From Prevotella sp. (lineage in GTDB: Bacteria; Bacteroidota; Bacteroidia; Bacteroidales; Bacteroidaceae), in NCBI GenBank assembly GCA_017557185.1, contig JAFZAP010000054.1:124001-188000 (forward strand): a stretch of 64,000 nt of DNA, given 5' to 3'. Shown here piece after piece: positions 25,574-33,060 of the stretch; position 1 is the stretch's first letter; each line of letters starts with the position of its first letter. The notes under the pieces were generated by a model. That model saw nothing but the letters and a program-made list of their open reading frames with translations, was not told where the DNA came from and ran no database searches. The position numbers and the translations under genes were made by a program.

Positions 25574-26929
25574 TTATGCCTCCTTGGCCAGTCGCTCTTG
25601 GATGGCTTTCGACTCAGCCTCGTAGCCGGGCTTGTTTAGCAAGGCGAACATATTCTTCTTGTAAGCCTCTACGCCGGGCTGGTTGAACGGATTCACACCG
25701 AGCACGTTGCCGCTGATGCCACAGCCAATCTCAAAGAAGTAGATGAGCTGACCGATGTAGTATTCGTTCAGACAGGGCACACTGATCAGGATGTTGGGCA
25801 CGCCGCCATCGACATGTGCCAGTCGGGTGCCGAGTTCAGCCATTTTGTTCACTTCGTCGACACGCTTGCCAGCAAGGAAGTTCAAACCGTCGAGGTTCTC
25901 TTCGTCGAAGGGGAAGTCAACGCGATGATCGGCCTGCTCAACGCTGATAACGGTCTCGAAAATAGTGCGCTCGCCTTCTTGAATCCACTGTCCCATGGAG
26001 TGCAGGTCAGTAGTGAAGTCGCAGGAAGCGGGGAAGATGCCCAAGTTGTCCTTGCCTTCCGACTCACCGTAGAGTTGCTTCCACCACTCAGCGATGAAGT
26101 GCAGCTTCGGCTGGTAGTTCACCATGATCTCAATCTTCTTGCCGCTCTGATAGAGTCCGTTGCGCACAGCAGCATACTGGGCGGCGGGGTTCTCGTCGAA
26201 GGGAACGTCCTTGCCACAGGCTTTCTCCATGTCCTGAGCTCCGGCAACGAGTTGCTTGATGTCGAACCCGGCACAGGCGATGGGCAGCAGACCGACCGGG
26301 GTGAGCACTGAGAAACGGCCACCTACGTTGTCGGGGATGACGAACGACTTGTAACCTTCCTTGTCGGCGCATGTGCGGGCAGCACCACGCTTAGCATCGG
26401 TGACGGCAACGATAACCTGCTTAGCCTCTTCCTTGCCCATCTGAGCCTCGCACTGCTTCTTCAGCAGACGGAATGTCAGGGCGGTCTCGGTGGTCGTGCC
26501 ACTCTTCGAGATGTTGATCACACCAAACTTCTTTCCTTTCAGATATTCCGTCAGCTCGAAGAGATAATCCTCACCGATGTTGTTGCCGGCAAAGAGAATG
26601 ACGGGAGACTTCTTGTCCTGCACAAGCCAGCCGAACGTGTTGCCAAGGGCCTCGATGACCGCGCGGGCTCCGAGGTAGGAACCGCCTATGCCTGCCACGA
26701 CGACCACTTCGCACTTTTCGCGCAGCGTGTCGGCCACGGCCTGCACCTCGTCGAGGAATGCAGGGGTGATGCTACTGGGCAGATGCAGCCAACCAAGAAA
26801 ATCATTACCCGGGCACGTGCCGTCTTCCAATGCCTGCTGTGCCTCTTTTACCTTTGGCTCGAAAGCCTTCACTGCGCCTTCGCCAAGGAAGCACGCAGCC
26901 TTTGTGATGTCAAGTTTGATACTTTTCAT
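25574..26929 (-). CDS. pgi: Glucose-6-phosphate isomerase
   Basis: Interconverts glucose-6-P and fructose-6-P. About 450 residues. Start put at ATG 26929 ([16 protein letters not shown]); the longer frame to 27022 runs through the promoter. Family signatures: [51 protein letters not shown] and the C-terminal [19 protein letters not shown]. First gene of the operon with the HAD phosphatase, M15 peptidase and receptor-like protein, under the promoter at 26960-26990. Confidence 0.98.
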   Translation of the reverse strand: MKSIKLDITKAACFLGEGAVKAFEPKVKEAQQALEDGTCPGNDFLGWLHLPSSITPAFLDEVQAVADTLREKCEVVVVAGIGGSYLGARAVIEALGNTFGWLVQDKKSPVILFAGNNIGEDYLFELTEYLKGKKFGVINISKSGTTTETALTFRLLKKQCEAQMGKEEAKQVIVAVTDAKRGAARTCADKEGYKSFVIPDNVGGRFSVLTPVGLLPIACAGFDIKQLVAGAQDMEKACGKDVPFDENPAAQYAAVRNGLYQSGKKIEIMVNYQPKLHFIAEWWKQLYGESEGKDNLGIFPASCDFTTDLHSMGQWIQEGERTIFETVISVEQADHRVDFPFDEENLDGLNFLAGKRVDEVNKMAELGTRLAHVDGGVPNILISVPCLNEYYIGQLIYFFEIGCGISGNVLGVNPFNQPGVEAYKKNMFALLNKPGYEAESKAIQERLAKEA

Positions 26930-26959
26930 ATTCCCAAATAATAATCTTTGATTTCTCTG

Positions 26960-26990
26960 CAAAGTTACAACAAGTTTGTGAAATGGCAAA
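26960..26990 (-). promoter_or_regulatory. Promoter of the pgi operon
   Basis: Minus strand TTTG (26990-26987), 19-nt gap, TAACTTTG (26967-26960), about 30 nt before the start codon; exact consensus. Confidence 0.85.
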
Positions 26991-27091
26991 AAGATTCGGC
27001 AGCAATTAAAAAAAGTTGGCAAGAAGTGAACAACTTTTCAGATTTTTTCGTAACTTCGCCGACGATTTGTTTAACAAAACCTTTTTAAATC

Positions 27092-28198
27092 ATGAAAATC
27101 GGAATACCAAAAGAAATCAAAAACAATGAGAATCGCGTGGGAATGACTCCCGCAGGAGTAGCAGAACTCGTTGGCAATGGACACACCGTCTATGTGCAGC
27201 ATACCGCTGGAGAGGGAAGCGGTTTTGCCGACAAGGAGTATGAGGCAGTAGGAGCGCAAATTCTTCCTGCCATTGAGGACGTCTATCGTGAGGCAGAGAT
27301 GATTGTAAAGGTGAAGGAGCCCATCGAGCCCGAGTACAAGTTGGTGCGCCCAGGTCAATTGCTGTTCACCTATTTCCACTTCGCCTGCGAAAAGGAACTC
27401 ACCGAAGCTATGCTGAAGAGCGGTGCTGTTTGTCTGGCCTACGAGACCGTGCAGATGCCGAACCGTTCGCTGCCGCTGCTGCAGCCCATGAGCGAGGTGG
27501 CAGGTCGCATGGCTACGCTGAATGGCGCCTACTACCTACAGAAGACGAAAGGTGGAAAGGGTAAGCTCATCAGTGGTGTACCAGGTGTGAAACCGGCAAA
27601 GGTTCTGGTGCTTGGCGGTGGTGTCGTTGGTGAGGCAGCCGCACTGATGGCTGCAGGCCTCGGCGCCGAGGTGATCATTGCTGACATCTCACTGCCACGT
27701 CTGCGCCAGCTTGCTCTGGAATTGCCAAGCAATGTGCACACGCTCTATTCATCGGAACATAACATCCGTCGCGAACTGCACGATGTTGACATCGTGGTAG
27801 GTTCCGTACTAGTACCAGGTGCCAAGACACCGCATCTTATTACACGGGACATGCTGAAGTTGATGGAACCTGGCACCGTGCTTGTCGATGTGGCCATCGA
27901 CCAAGGCGGATGCTTTGAGACCTCCCGTCCCACCACGCATAGCGAACCTGTCTATGAAATTGACGGCATCGTACACTACTGCGTGGCCAATATTCCCGGA
28001 GCAGTGCCCAATACATCTACGATGGCACTCACCAATGCCACCCTGCGCTATGCCGTTGCACTAGCCAACAAGGGCTGGCGCAAGGCCTGCAAGGATGATG
28101 AAGCACTCGCCAAGGGACTGAATATCGTGGAAGGAAAGGTTACGTTCAAGGCTGTGGCTGATGTGTTCGGTCTGCCCTACGAACCCGTGGAATTGTAG
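27092..28198 (+). CDS. ald: Alanine dehydrogenase
   Basis: NAD-dependent L-alanine to pyruvate and ammonia. 368 residues, normal length, no repeat insertion. Family features: MKIGIPKEIKNNENRVGMTP at the start (substrate Arg), VKVKEPIEPEY (catalytic Lys), TYFHFA, the Rossmann GGGVVGEAAALMAAGLGAEV, and VVGSVLVPGAKTPHLI. A TAACTTCG box (27051-27058) lies upstream but lacks a good TTTG partner. Ends in a strong terminator. Confidence 0.97.
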   Translation: MKIGIPKEIKNNENRVGMTPAGVAELVGNGHTVYVQHTAGEGSGFADKEYEAVGAQILPAIEDVYREAEMIVKVKEPIEPEYKLVRPGQLLFTYFHFACEKELTEAMLKSGAVCLAYETVQMPNRSLPLLQPMSEVAGRMATLNGAYYLQKTKGGKGKLISGVPGVKPAKVLVLGGGVVGEAAALMAAGLGAEVIIADISLPRLRQLALELPSNVHTLYSSEHNIRRELHDVDIVVGSVLVPGAKTPHLITRDMLKLMEPGTVLVDVAIDQGGCFETSRPTTHSEPVYEIDGIVHYCVANIPGAVPNTSTMALTNATLRYAVALANKGWRKACKDDEALAKGLNIVEGKVTFKAVADVFGLPYEPVEL

Positions 28199-28232
28199 TG
28201 TCGACAATCCTATTTGGATCTAATCAATAAAA

Positions 28233-28264
28233 TGAGGCTATGCCTGCTGTCAGGTATAGCCTCA
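28233..28264. terminator. Terminator between ald and gpsA
   Basis: TGAGGCTATGCCTG pairs with CAGGTATAGCCTCA around a CTGT loop (one G-T pair). Fits both converging genes. Confidence 0.85.
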
Positions 28265-28296
28265 TTAATTTATATTGATAAAAACTCGTTCAGTAA

Positions 28297-29292
28297 TTAT
28301 CGGAACGAGTCGGTGAGGAGTTTGATTTCTATTTGCGGAGAGATGCGTTCATAGAGGATATTATAGACAGCATCGAGGATGGGCATGTTGACATGCATGC
28401 GGCGGTTGATTTCCTTCATACACTTCGTGCCGAAATATCCCTCGGCAATCATCTCCATCTCTATCTGTGCCGATTTCACCGAATATCCCTTGCCAATCAT
28501 CGTTCCGAACGTGCGGTTGCGCGAGAAATTGCTGTAACCCGTTACAAGCAGGTCGCCGAGATATACTGAATCATACACGCTGCGCTCAATGGGGTGGATG
28601 GCAGTGATGAAGCGCGACATCTCCTGTACGGCATTGGCCATGAGCACAGCCTGGAAGTTGTCACCATACTTCAGACCCGAGCAGATACCCGCTGCGATGG
28701 CATACACATTCTTCAACACAGATGAATACTCAATGCCGATGACATCGCTGGAAATCTTGGTCTTGATGAAATTACTCGACAACACGTCGGCAAAGGCCTG
28801 CGCTTTCTCCAGGTCGGCACAGCCGATGGTGAGGTACGACAGACGCTCCAAAGCCACCTCCTCAGCATGCGAGGGACCACCAATGCAAGCCAAATTCTCA
28901 TAGGGTACGTCGAAGATCTGATGGAAATACTCCGAGCACGAAAGGTTCTCGTCGGGCACGATGCCCTTGATGGCCGTGATGATGAACTTATCGCGCAGCC
29001 GGGTCTTGAGCTTCTTTAGGTGATTCTTCAGGTATGGCGACGGTGTGACAAACACAAGGGTGTCATAGGCCTGAGCAATCTTGTTGAGATCCGACGAGAA
29101 ATAAATCTCATCGGTGTTGAAGTGCACGCTCATCAGATAGGCAGGGTTATGGCCCAGTCTCTGGAAATCTTCGATGCGGTCGTCGCGGCGCATATACCAC
29201 CCGATGTGGTGAGTGTGGCTCACCACAATCTTGGCTATGGCCGTTGCCCACGAGCCGCCGCCAATGATGGCTATCTTTCCGCAGTTATACAT
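28297..29292 (-). CDS. gpsA: Glycerol-3-phosphate dehydrogenase [NAD(P)+]
   Basis: Makes sn-glycerol-3-phosphate for phospholipid synthesis. Start set at ATG 29292 (MYNCGKIAIIGGGSWATA) because the frame further upstream translates the palindromic repeat (MTPLALWRGAGGEA) and is not family sequence. Signatures: GGGSWATAIAKIV, FVTPSPYLKNHL, ITAIKGIVPD, CIGGPSHAEEVA, EYSSVLKNVYAIAAGIC and SNFSRNRTFG. The DUF559 gene ends only 4 nt upstream on the same strand. Confidence 0.97.
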   Translation of the reverse strand: MYNCGKIAIIGGGSWATAIAKIVVSHTHHIGWYMRRDDRIEDFQRLGHNPAYLMSVHFNTDEIYFSSDLNKIAQAYDTLVFVTPSPYLKNHLKKLKTRLRDKFIITAIKGIVPDENLSCSEYFHQIFDVPYENLACIGGPSHAEEVALERLSYLTIGCADLEKAQAFADVLSSNFIKTKISSDVIGIEYSSVLKNVYAIAAGICSGLKYGDNFQAVLMANAVQEMSRFITAIHPIERSVYDSVYLGDLLVTGYSNFSRNRTFGTMIGKGYSVKSAQIEMEMIAEGYFGTKCMKEINRRMHVNMPILDAVYNILYERISPQIEIKLLTDSFR

Positions 29293-29334
29293 AGCCTCAC
29301 CCCCGGCCCCTCTCCAAAGGGCGAGGGGAGTCAT
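29293..29334 (-). repeat. Left inverted copy of palindromic repeat flanking the DUF559 gene
   Basis: AGCCTCACCCCCGGCCCC then TCTCCAAAGGGCGAGGGGAG. Its reverse complement is almost identical to 29772-29814. It encodes the tail SPRPLERGRG and the stop codon of the DUF559 gene. Confidence 0.92.
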
Positions 29335-29713
29335 TACTCTGGTTCAACACTTCAGTTTTTATTCTCATTACAACGTCGTTCAAGTCGTTGGATATTTCTT
29401 CGTTCTTAATCCGAATAACTTTGTAGCCTTTACTTTCTAAGAAATCGGTTCTTTGTTGATCTAACTCTTGCTGAAGAGACACTAGATGATATCCACCATC
29501 GACCTCAATCACCAATTTGACCGGTAGACAAACAAAATCTGCAATATAATCACCGATAGGATGTTGTCTTCTAAACCGAAATCCAAACTTTGTTTTTCTT
29601 AAAGCATTCCACAAGACCTTTTCGCTCTCCGTCATCTCATGCCTGTTATGCTGGGCAAAATCCTTGAGCAGTTCATACCTGTCAGGTGCTGCGGTCTCGT
29701 AGTGGTTGCTCAT
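29297..29713 (-). CDS. DUF559 endonuclease-domain protein
   Basis: 138-residue Vsr/PD-(D/E)XK-like protein. Family features: HNRHEMTESEKVLWNALRKTK (helix with Glu), FRRQHPIGDYIADFVCLPVK and LVIEVDGGYH (catalytic Asp and Glu-x-Asp), and RTDFLESKGYKVIRIKNEEI. Biological role of the family is not known. The last residues (SNDSPRPLERGRG) and the stop are encoded in a palindromic repeat, and an inverted copy of the same ~40-bp repeat lies on the other side of the gene, giving an insertion-sequence-like arrangement. The first codons are also duplicated just upstream (29721-29762). It sits between lysS and gpsA. Confidence 0.88.
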   Translation of the reverse strand: MSNHYETAAPDRYELLKDFAQHNRHEMTESEKVLWNALRKTKFGFRFRRQHPIGDYIADFVCLPVKLVIEVDGGYHLVSLQQELDQQRTDFLESKGYKVIRIKNEEISNDLNDVVMRIKTEVLNQSNDSPRPLERGRG

Positions 29714-29766
29714 CAGATAGGACTATCAGGTGCTACGGTCTCATAATGGTTGCTCATCAGATAAGT
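29681..29766 (-). repeat. Tandem duplication of the DUF559 gene start
   Basis: About 43 bp of the gene start (coding MSNHYETAAPD) is repeated directly upstream as MSNHYETVAPDSPI followed by a stop codon. The copies differ at a few positions. Confidence 0.88.
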
Positions 29767-31569
29767 CTATTCACTCCCCTCGCCCTTTGGAGAGGGGGCG
29801 GGGGTGAGGCTAATCCACTTTGCCACCTCGTCGAGTGAAGGACGCTCGTAGCCGAGCTTATATTTCTTGTTGATCTCACCTATCTTCTGCTGCAGACCCT
29901 GTGCCTTCTCCTTCGCGATGTCGCTGATGAGGTTGAAGCCTGCCTTGCGCAGCACGTATACCCAGTCCTCAGGTACGCCCAGCTCAGCCCATTCGGCCAC
30001 CGTGCTCTGTGGAATCTTCTTTTCGGGCTTCATCTGCGGGAAGAACAGCACCTCCTGGATGAAGGTCTTACCCGTCATGAGCATCACAAGGCGGTCGATG
30101 CCGATGCCGATACCCGAGGTGGGGGGCATACCGTACTGCAGAGCGCGGAGGAAGTCCTGGTCGATGATCATAGCTTCGTCGTCGCCCTTGTCGGCCAGTC
30201 GCATTTGCTCGATGAAGCGCTCTTCCTGATCAATGGGGTCGTTGAGCTCAGAGTAGGCGTTGGCCAGCTCCTTACCGTTCACCATCAGCTCGAAGCGCTC
30301 GGTCAGACCGGGCTTCGAACGATGCATCTTCGTCAGCGGCGACATCTCCACGGGATAGTCGGTGATGAAGGTTGGCTGGATGAACATGCCCTCACAGAAC
30401 TCGCCGAAGAGTTCATCGATGAGCTTTCCCTTGCCCATCGTCTCGTCGACATCCATGCCTTTCGACAGGCAGTATGCGCGAATCTCCTCTTCGCTCTTGC
30501 CGTCGCAGTCGAAGCCAGTCTTTTCCTTGATGGCATCGAGGATGGGCAGACGGCGATAGGGAGCTTTGAAGGAGATGATTTGTCCGTCAATCTCGCGCTC
30601 AGGCTTGCCGTTGACGGCGATACAAATCTCTTCCAACAGGCGCTCGGTGAACGACATCATCCAGTTATAGTCCTTGTACTGCACATAGAGTTCCATACAG
30701 GTGAACTCCGGGTTGTGGTTGCGGTCCATGCCCTCGTTGCGGAAGTTCTTGCCAATCTCATAGACACCCTCAAAGCCGCCCACGATAAGGCGCTTCAGGT
30801 AGAGCTCAGTGGCGATGCGCATATACATGTCCTGATTCAGGGCATTGAAATGCGTGATGAACGGACGGGCCGAAGCACCGCCGGCAATCATCTGCAGGGT
30901 CGGCGTCTCTACTTCGGTATAGCCTGCCTCGTCGAGTACGCGACGCATAGTGCGCAGCACGGTGGCACGCTGGAGGAATGTGTCCTTCACGCCTTCGTTG
31001 ACCACCAAGTCGACATAGCGTTGGCGATAGCGCAGCTCAGGATCGTCGAACTTGTCGTAGGCAACGCCGTCCTTATATTTCACGATGGGCAGCGGTTTCA
31101 GCGACTTCGACAGCAGCGTGAGCTCCTTGGCATGCACGCTGATCTCACCTGTCTGCGTGCGGAACACGTAACCCTTCACGCCGATGAAGTCACCGATGTC
31201 GAGCAGGCGCTTGAAGACGACGTTGTAGAGATCCTTGTTCTCGTCGGGACACAGATCATCGCGCGACACATAAACCTGGATGCGGCCTTTTGAATCCTGC
31301 ACCTCTGCAAACGAGGCCTTGCCCATCACACGACGGCTCATCATGCGGCCGGCAATGCACACCTGCGGCAACTGATCGGCAGCAAGGGGTTCCTCGCCCT
31401 CGGCGACGTCGATGACCCATGTGCCGCTATCTACATTGTTTCTGATTTCTGTACTGAAGGCATTGGTAGGATATTCTGCGGCAGGGTAGGGGTTGATGCC
31501 CATCTGGCGCAGTTCCTGAAGACATTGTCTGCGAACAATTTCCTGTTCGCTCAGTTCTAGTATGTTCAT
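29767..31569 (-). CDS. lysS: Lysyl-tRNA synthetase, class II, with repeat-encoded tail
   Basis: Charges tRNA-Lys. N-terminal OB-fold anticodon domain (VCIAGRMMSRRVMGKASFAEVQ) and class II catalytic core: RYRQRYVDLVVN, FRNEGMDRNHNPEFT (motif 2) and GMPPTSGIGIGIDRLVMLMT (motif 3). About 100 residues follow motif 3, as is common in Bacteroidetes. The last 13 residues (LTPAPSPKGEGSE) are encoded by the palindromic repeat at 29772-29814, replacing whatever the original C-terminus was. Two promoters lie in the 185-nt gap upstream. Together with mnmA this gives two tRNA-Lys-related genes with repeat insertions, probably by chance. Confidence 0.97.
   Translation of the reverse strand: MNILELSEQEIVRRQCLQELRQMGINPYPAAEYPTNAFSTEIRNNVDSGTWVIDVAEGEEPLAADQLPQVCIAGRMMSRRVMGKASFAEVQDSKGRIQVYVSRDDLCPDENKDLYNVVFKRLLDIGDFIGVKGYVFRTQTGEISVHAKELTLLSKSLKPLPIVKYKDGVAYDKFDDPELRYRQRYVDLVVNEGVKDTFLQRATVLRTMRRVLDEAGYTEVETPTLQMIAGGASARPFITHFNALNQDMYMRIATELYLKRLIVGGFEGVYEIGKNFRNEGMDRNHNPEFTCMELYVQYKDYNWMMSFTERLLEEICIAVNGKPEREIDGQIISFKAPYRRLPILDAIKEKTGFDCDGKSEEEIRAYCLSKGMDVDETMGKGKLIDELFGEFCEGMFIQPTFITDYPVEMSPLTKMHRSKPGLTERFELMVNGKELANAYSELNDPIDQEERFIEQMRLADKGDDEAMIIDQDFLRALQYGMPPTSGIGIGIDRLVMLMTGKTFIQEVLFFPQMKPEKKIPQSTVAEWAELGVPEDWVYVLRKAGFNLISDIAKEKAQGLQQKIGEINKKYKLGYERPSLDEVAKWISLTPAPSPKGEGSE
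29772..29814 (+). repeat. Right inverted copy of palindromic repeat flanking the DUF559 gene
   Basis: CACTCCCCTCGCCCTTTGG then AGAGGGGGCGGGGGTGAGG; near-exact inverted copy of 29293-29334. Supplies the lysS C-terminal codons. Confidence 0.92.
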
Positions 31570-31599
31570 AAAAATCTATAATGTACTTATAAGCGCCTG

Positions 31600-31630
31600 C
31601 AAAGGTACGAATAAGTGAGCACAATACAAA
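31600..31630 (-). promoter_or_regulatory. lysS promoter P1
   Basis: Minus strand TTTG (31630-31627), 19-nt gap, TACCTTTG (31607-31600), about 31 nt before the lysS start; exact consensus. Confidence 0.85.
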
Positions 31631-31694
31631 ATGAAAAAGGCTTTTTTTCATTTTTATTGTTGAGCGAAAGTACATTCGGCGCTAGTCAAAGGTA
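31600..31694 (-). repeat. Promoter-bearing palindromic repeat, lysS copy
   Basis: Homologous over about 100 bp to 39912-40010: shared TACGAATAAGTGAGCA, AAAATGAAAAA, CATTTT and CGGCG..TAG..CAAAG blocks in the same order. It contains a large dyad, ACAATA.AAAATGAAAAA facing TTTTTTTCATTTTTATTGT. Confidence 0.85.
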
Positions 31695-31717
31695 CAAATA
31701 AAAGTTCAAAGTTCAAA
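31687..31717 (-). promoter_or_regulatory. lysS promoter P2
   Basis: Second exact match: TTTG (31717-31714), 19-nt gap, TACCTTTG (31694-31687). The TTTG box is part of a GTTCAAA tandem repeat at 31703-31732. Confidence 0.7.
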
Positions 31718-31754
31718 GTTCAGAGTTCAAAGATTTGCATTTATAAGCAAATAA

Positions 31755-32861
31755 TTATAGCTTGATGAAGATATTACGCCTATAGAGCACATAGCCCACC
31801 AGCCAATTGATGAGTACGAACGTGAGGGCATAGGCCAATGATGCCCACTTCGGTGCACTGATGACGGAATGAATGCCGTCGAAGATGGCATCGTTGATGC
31901 CGAAATGGCCGAACACGATCGCCATCAGCTCGCTGAGCACATAGAGGAACAGCGGATTCATGCCGAAGACGAGGAAGAAGACGGCGAGCGGAGATCCTCC
32001 TTGCTCATCCTTGCGCAGCAGAGGAGTCTTTTGCTCTAATAAAATGATGAGCGCCAGTAGTAGCATGGCCAGTCCACAGGTGACGAGCACAAAACTAGGA
32101 CTCCAGATGCGCTTGTTCAGCGGCAGCCAGATGGCAAGCACAAAGCCGGCGATGGTAAGTAGCGCTCCGTTTGTAAACATCTTCAGGATTCTCTTCTTTA
32201 GGATGGCCTTGCTGCAGATGAGCTGTCCACAGAGGAAGCCGATCATCGTGTGGGCGATGGCCGACAGCGTGCTCACCAATCCTTCCGGGTCGACGGGACC
32301 TTTATGGTAGAGGTGGTCGTAGCCGAACAGTCGCAGGTCCACCTGTGCCAGGACGTTCGTCGCCGAATCGTAGGCATAGCCGTTGCCGACGATAACAATC
32401 ACCGAATAGAGGGCGAGCAGTCCGATGACGACGGGAATGGTGTACTTATGCTTCACCGTGATGGCAAACAGCGACACGACGAGATAGCACAGGGCGATGC
32501 GTTGCAGGACGGCCCAAATACGCAGATGGCCAAAGCAGAGCCAGTCGCCCTCAATGGCGTGGTCGAACCAGCTGATGCCCAGTCCGATAAGGAATAGCAA
32601 CACGGCACGCTTCAGAATCTTCCGAAGCACGTAGGGCGTGGCTTGAAACTGTGTCTTCTTCAGCGACAGATAGGTGGAGATTCCCATCATGAACAGGAAG
32701 AAAGGAAACACGAGGTCGCACACCGTCATGCCGTTCCACTTGACATGTTGCAGTTGGGAGAACGATTCGCCGTGCCCGTTGTTCACCAGAATCATCATGG
32801 CAACTGTCAGTCCTCGCAGCACGTCGAGCGACACCAGTCGTTTTGTTGTCTTCTTACTCAT
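31755..32861 (-). CDS. HGSNAT/NagX-like membrane acyltransferase
   Basis: Polytopic membrane protein related to heparan-alpha-glucosaminide N-acetyltransferase (DUF5009 type). It begins KKTTKRLVSLDVLRGLTVAM, the hallmark RxxSLDxxRG start, followed by MILVNNGHG, VFPFFLFMMGISTYLSL and about nine to ten further hydrophobic segments; FFLVFGMNPLFLYVLSELM lies near 290. The human family member acetylates terminal glucosamine of heparan sulfate so that NAGLU can cleave it; here the gene follows a GH89 NAGLU homologue. That pairing suggests hexosamine-glycan processing, but bacterial substrates are not established. Likely last gene of the operon starting at 39886. Confidence 0.88.
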   Translation of the reverse strand: MSKKTTKRLVSLDVLRGLTVAMMILVNNGHGESFSQLQHVKWNGMTVCDLVFPFFLFMMGISTYLSLKKTQFQATPYVLRKILKRAVLLFLIGLGISWFDHAIEGDWLCFGHLRIWAVLQRIALCYLVVSLFAITVKHKYTIPVVIGLLALYSVIVIVGNGYAYDSATNVLAQVDLRLFGYDHLYHKGPVDPEGLVSTLSAIAHTMIGFLCGQLICSKAILKKRILKMFTNGALLTIAGFVLAIWLPLNKRIWSPSFVLVTCGLAMLLLALIILLEQKTPLLRKDEQGGSPLAVFFLVFGMNPLFLYVLSELMAIVFGHFGINDAIFDGIHSVISAPKWASLAYALTFVLINWLVGYVLYRRNIFIKL

Positions 32862-32983
32862 TGCTTCTTATTATTTTATTATTCATGGATACTTTATTGA
32901 TCGCCTTCGGCGAGAAATCCAACAAAAATCGGTACAAAATTAAATAAAATATTTATCATTTCCTCAAAGTTACCACGCTGGAG

Positions 32984-33060
32984 GCTCCTTCTCCCCTCCC
33001 CTTTGGGAGGGGTAGAGGGTGGCCCTTACTCCCCTCCTTTTTGGGAGGGGCTGGGGGTAG
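32984..33060. repeat. Two C/G palindromes between the GH89 and acyltransferase genes
   Basis: CCCCTCCC-CTTT-GGGAGGGG and CCCCTCC-TTTTT-GGGAGGGG dyads. The second encodes the last residues (PTPSPSQKGGE) of the GH89 protein. A lone TAACTTTG box (minus strand, 32972-32965) lies next to them without an upstream TTTG. Confidence 0.85.

Noticed and set aside
27051..27058. TAACTTCG as the ald promoter
   Set aside because: One mismatch and no TTTG 19-20 nt upstream; not strong enough to list.
29293..29334. Longer N-terminus of GpsA beginning at 29334
   Set aside because: Those codons translate the palindromic repeat and overlap the DUF559 stop; the family start is MYNCGKIAIIGGGSW at 29292.
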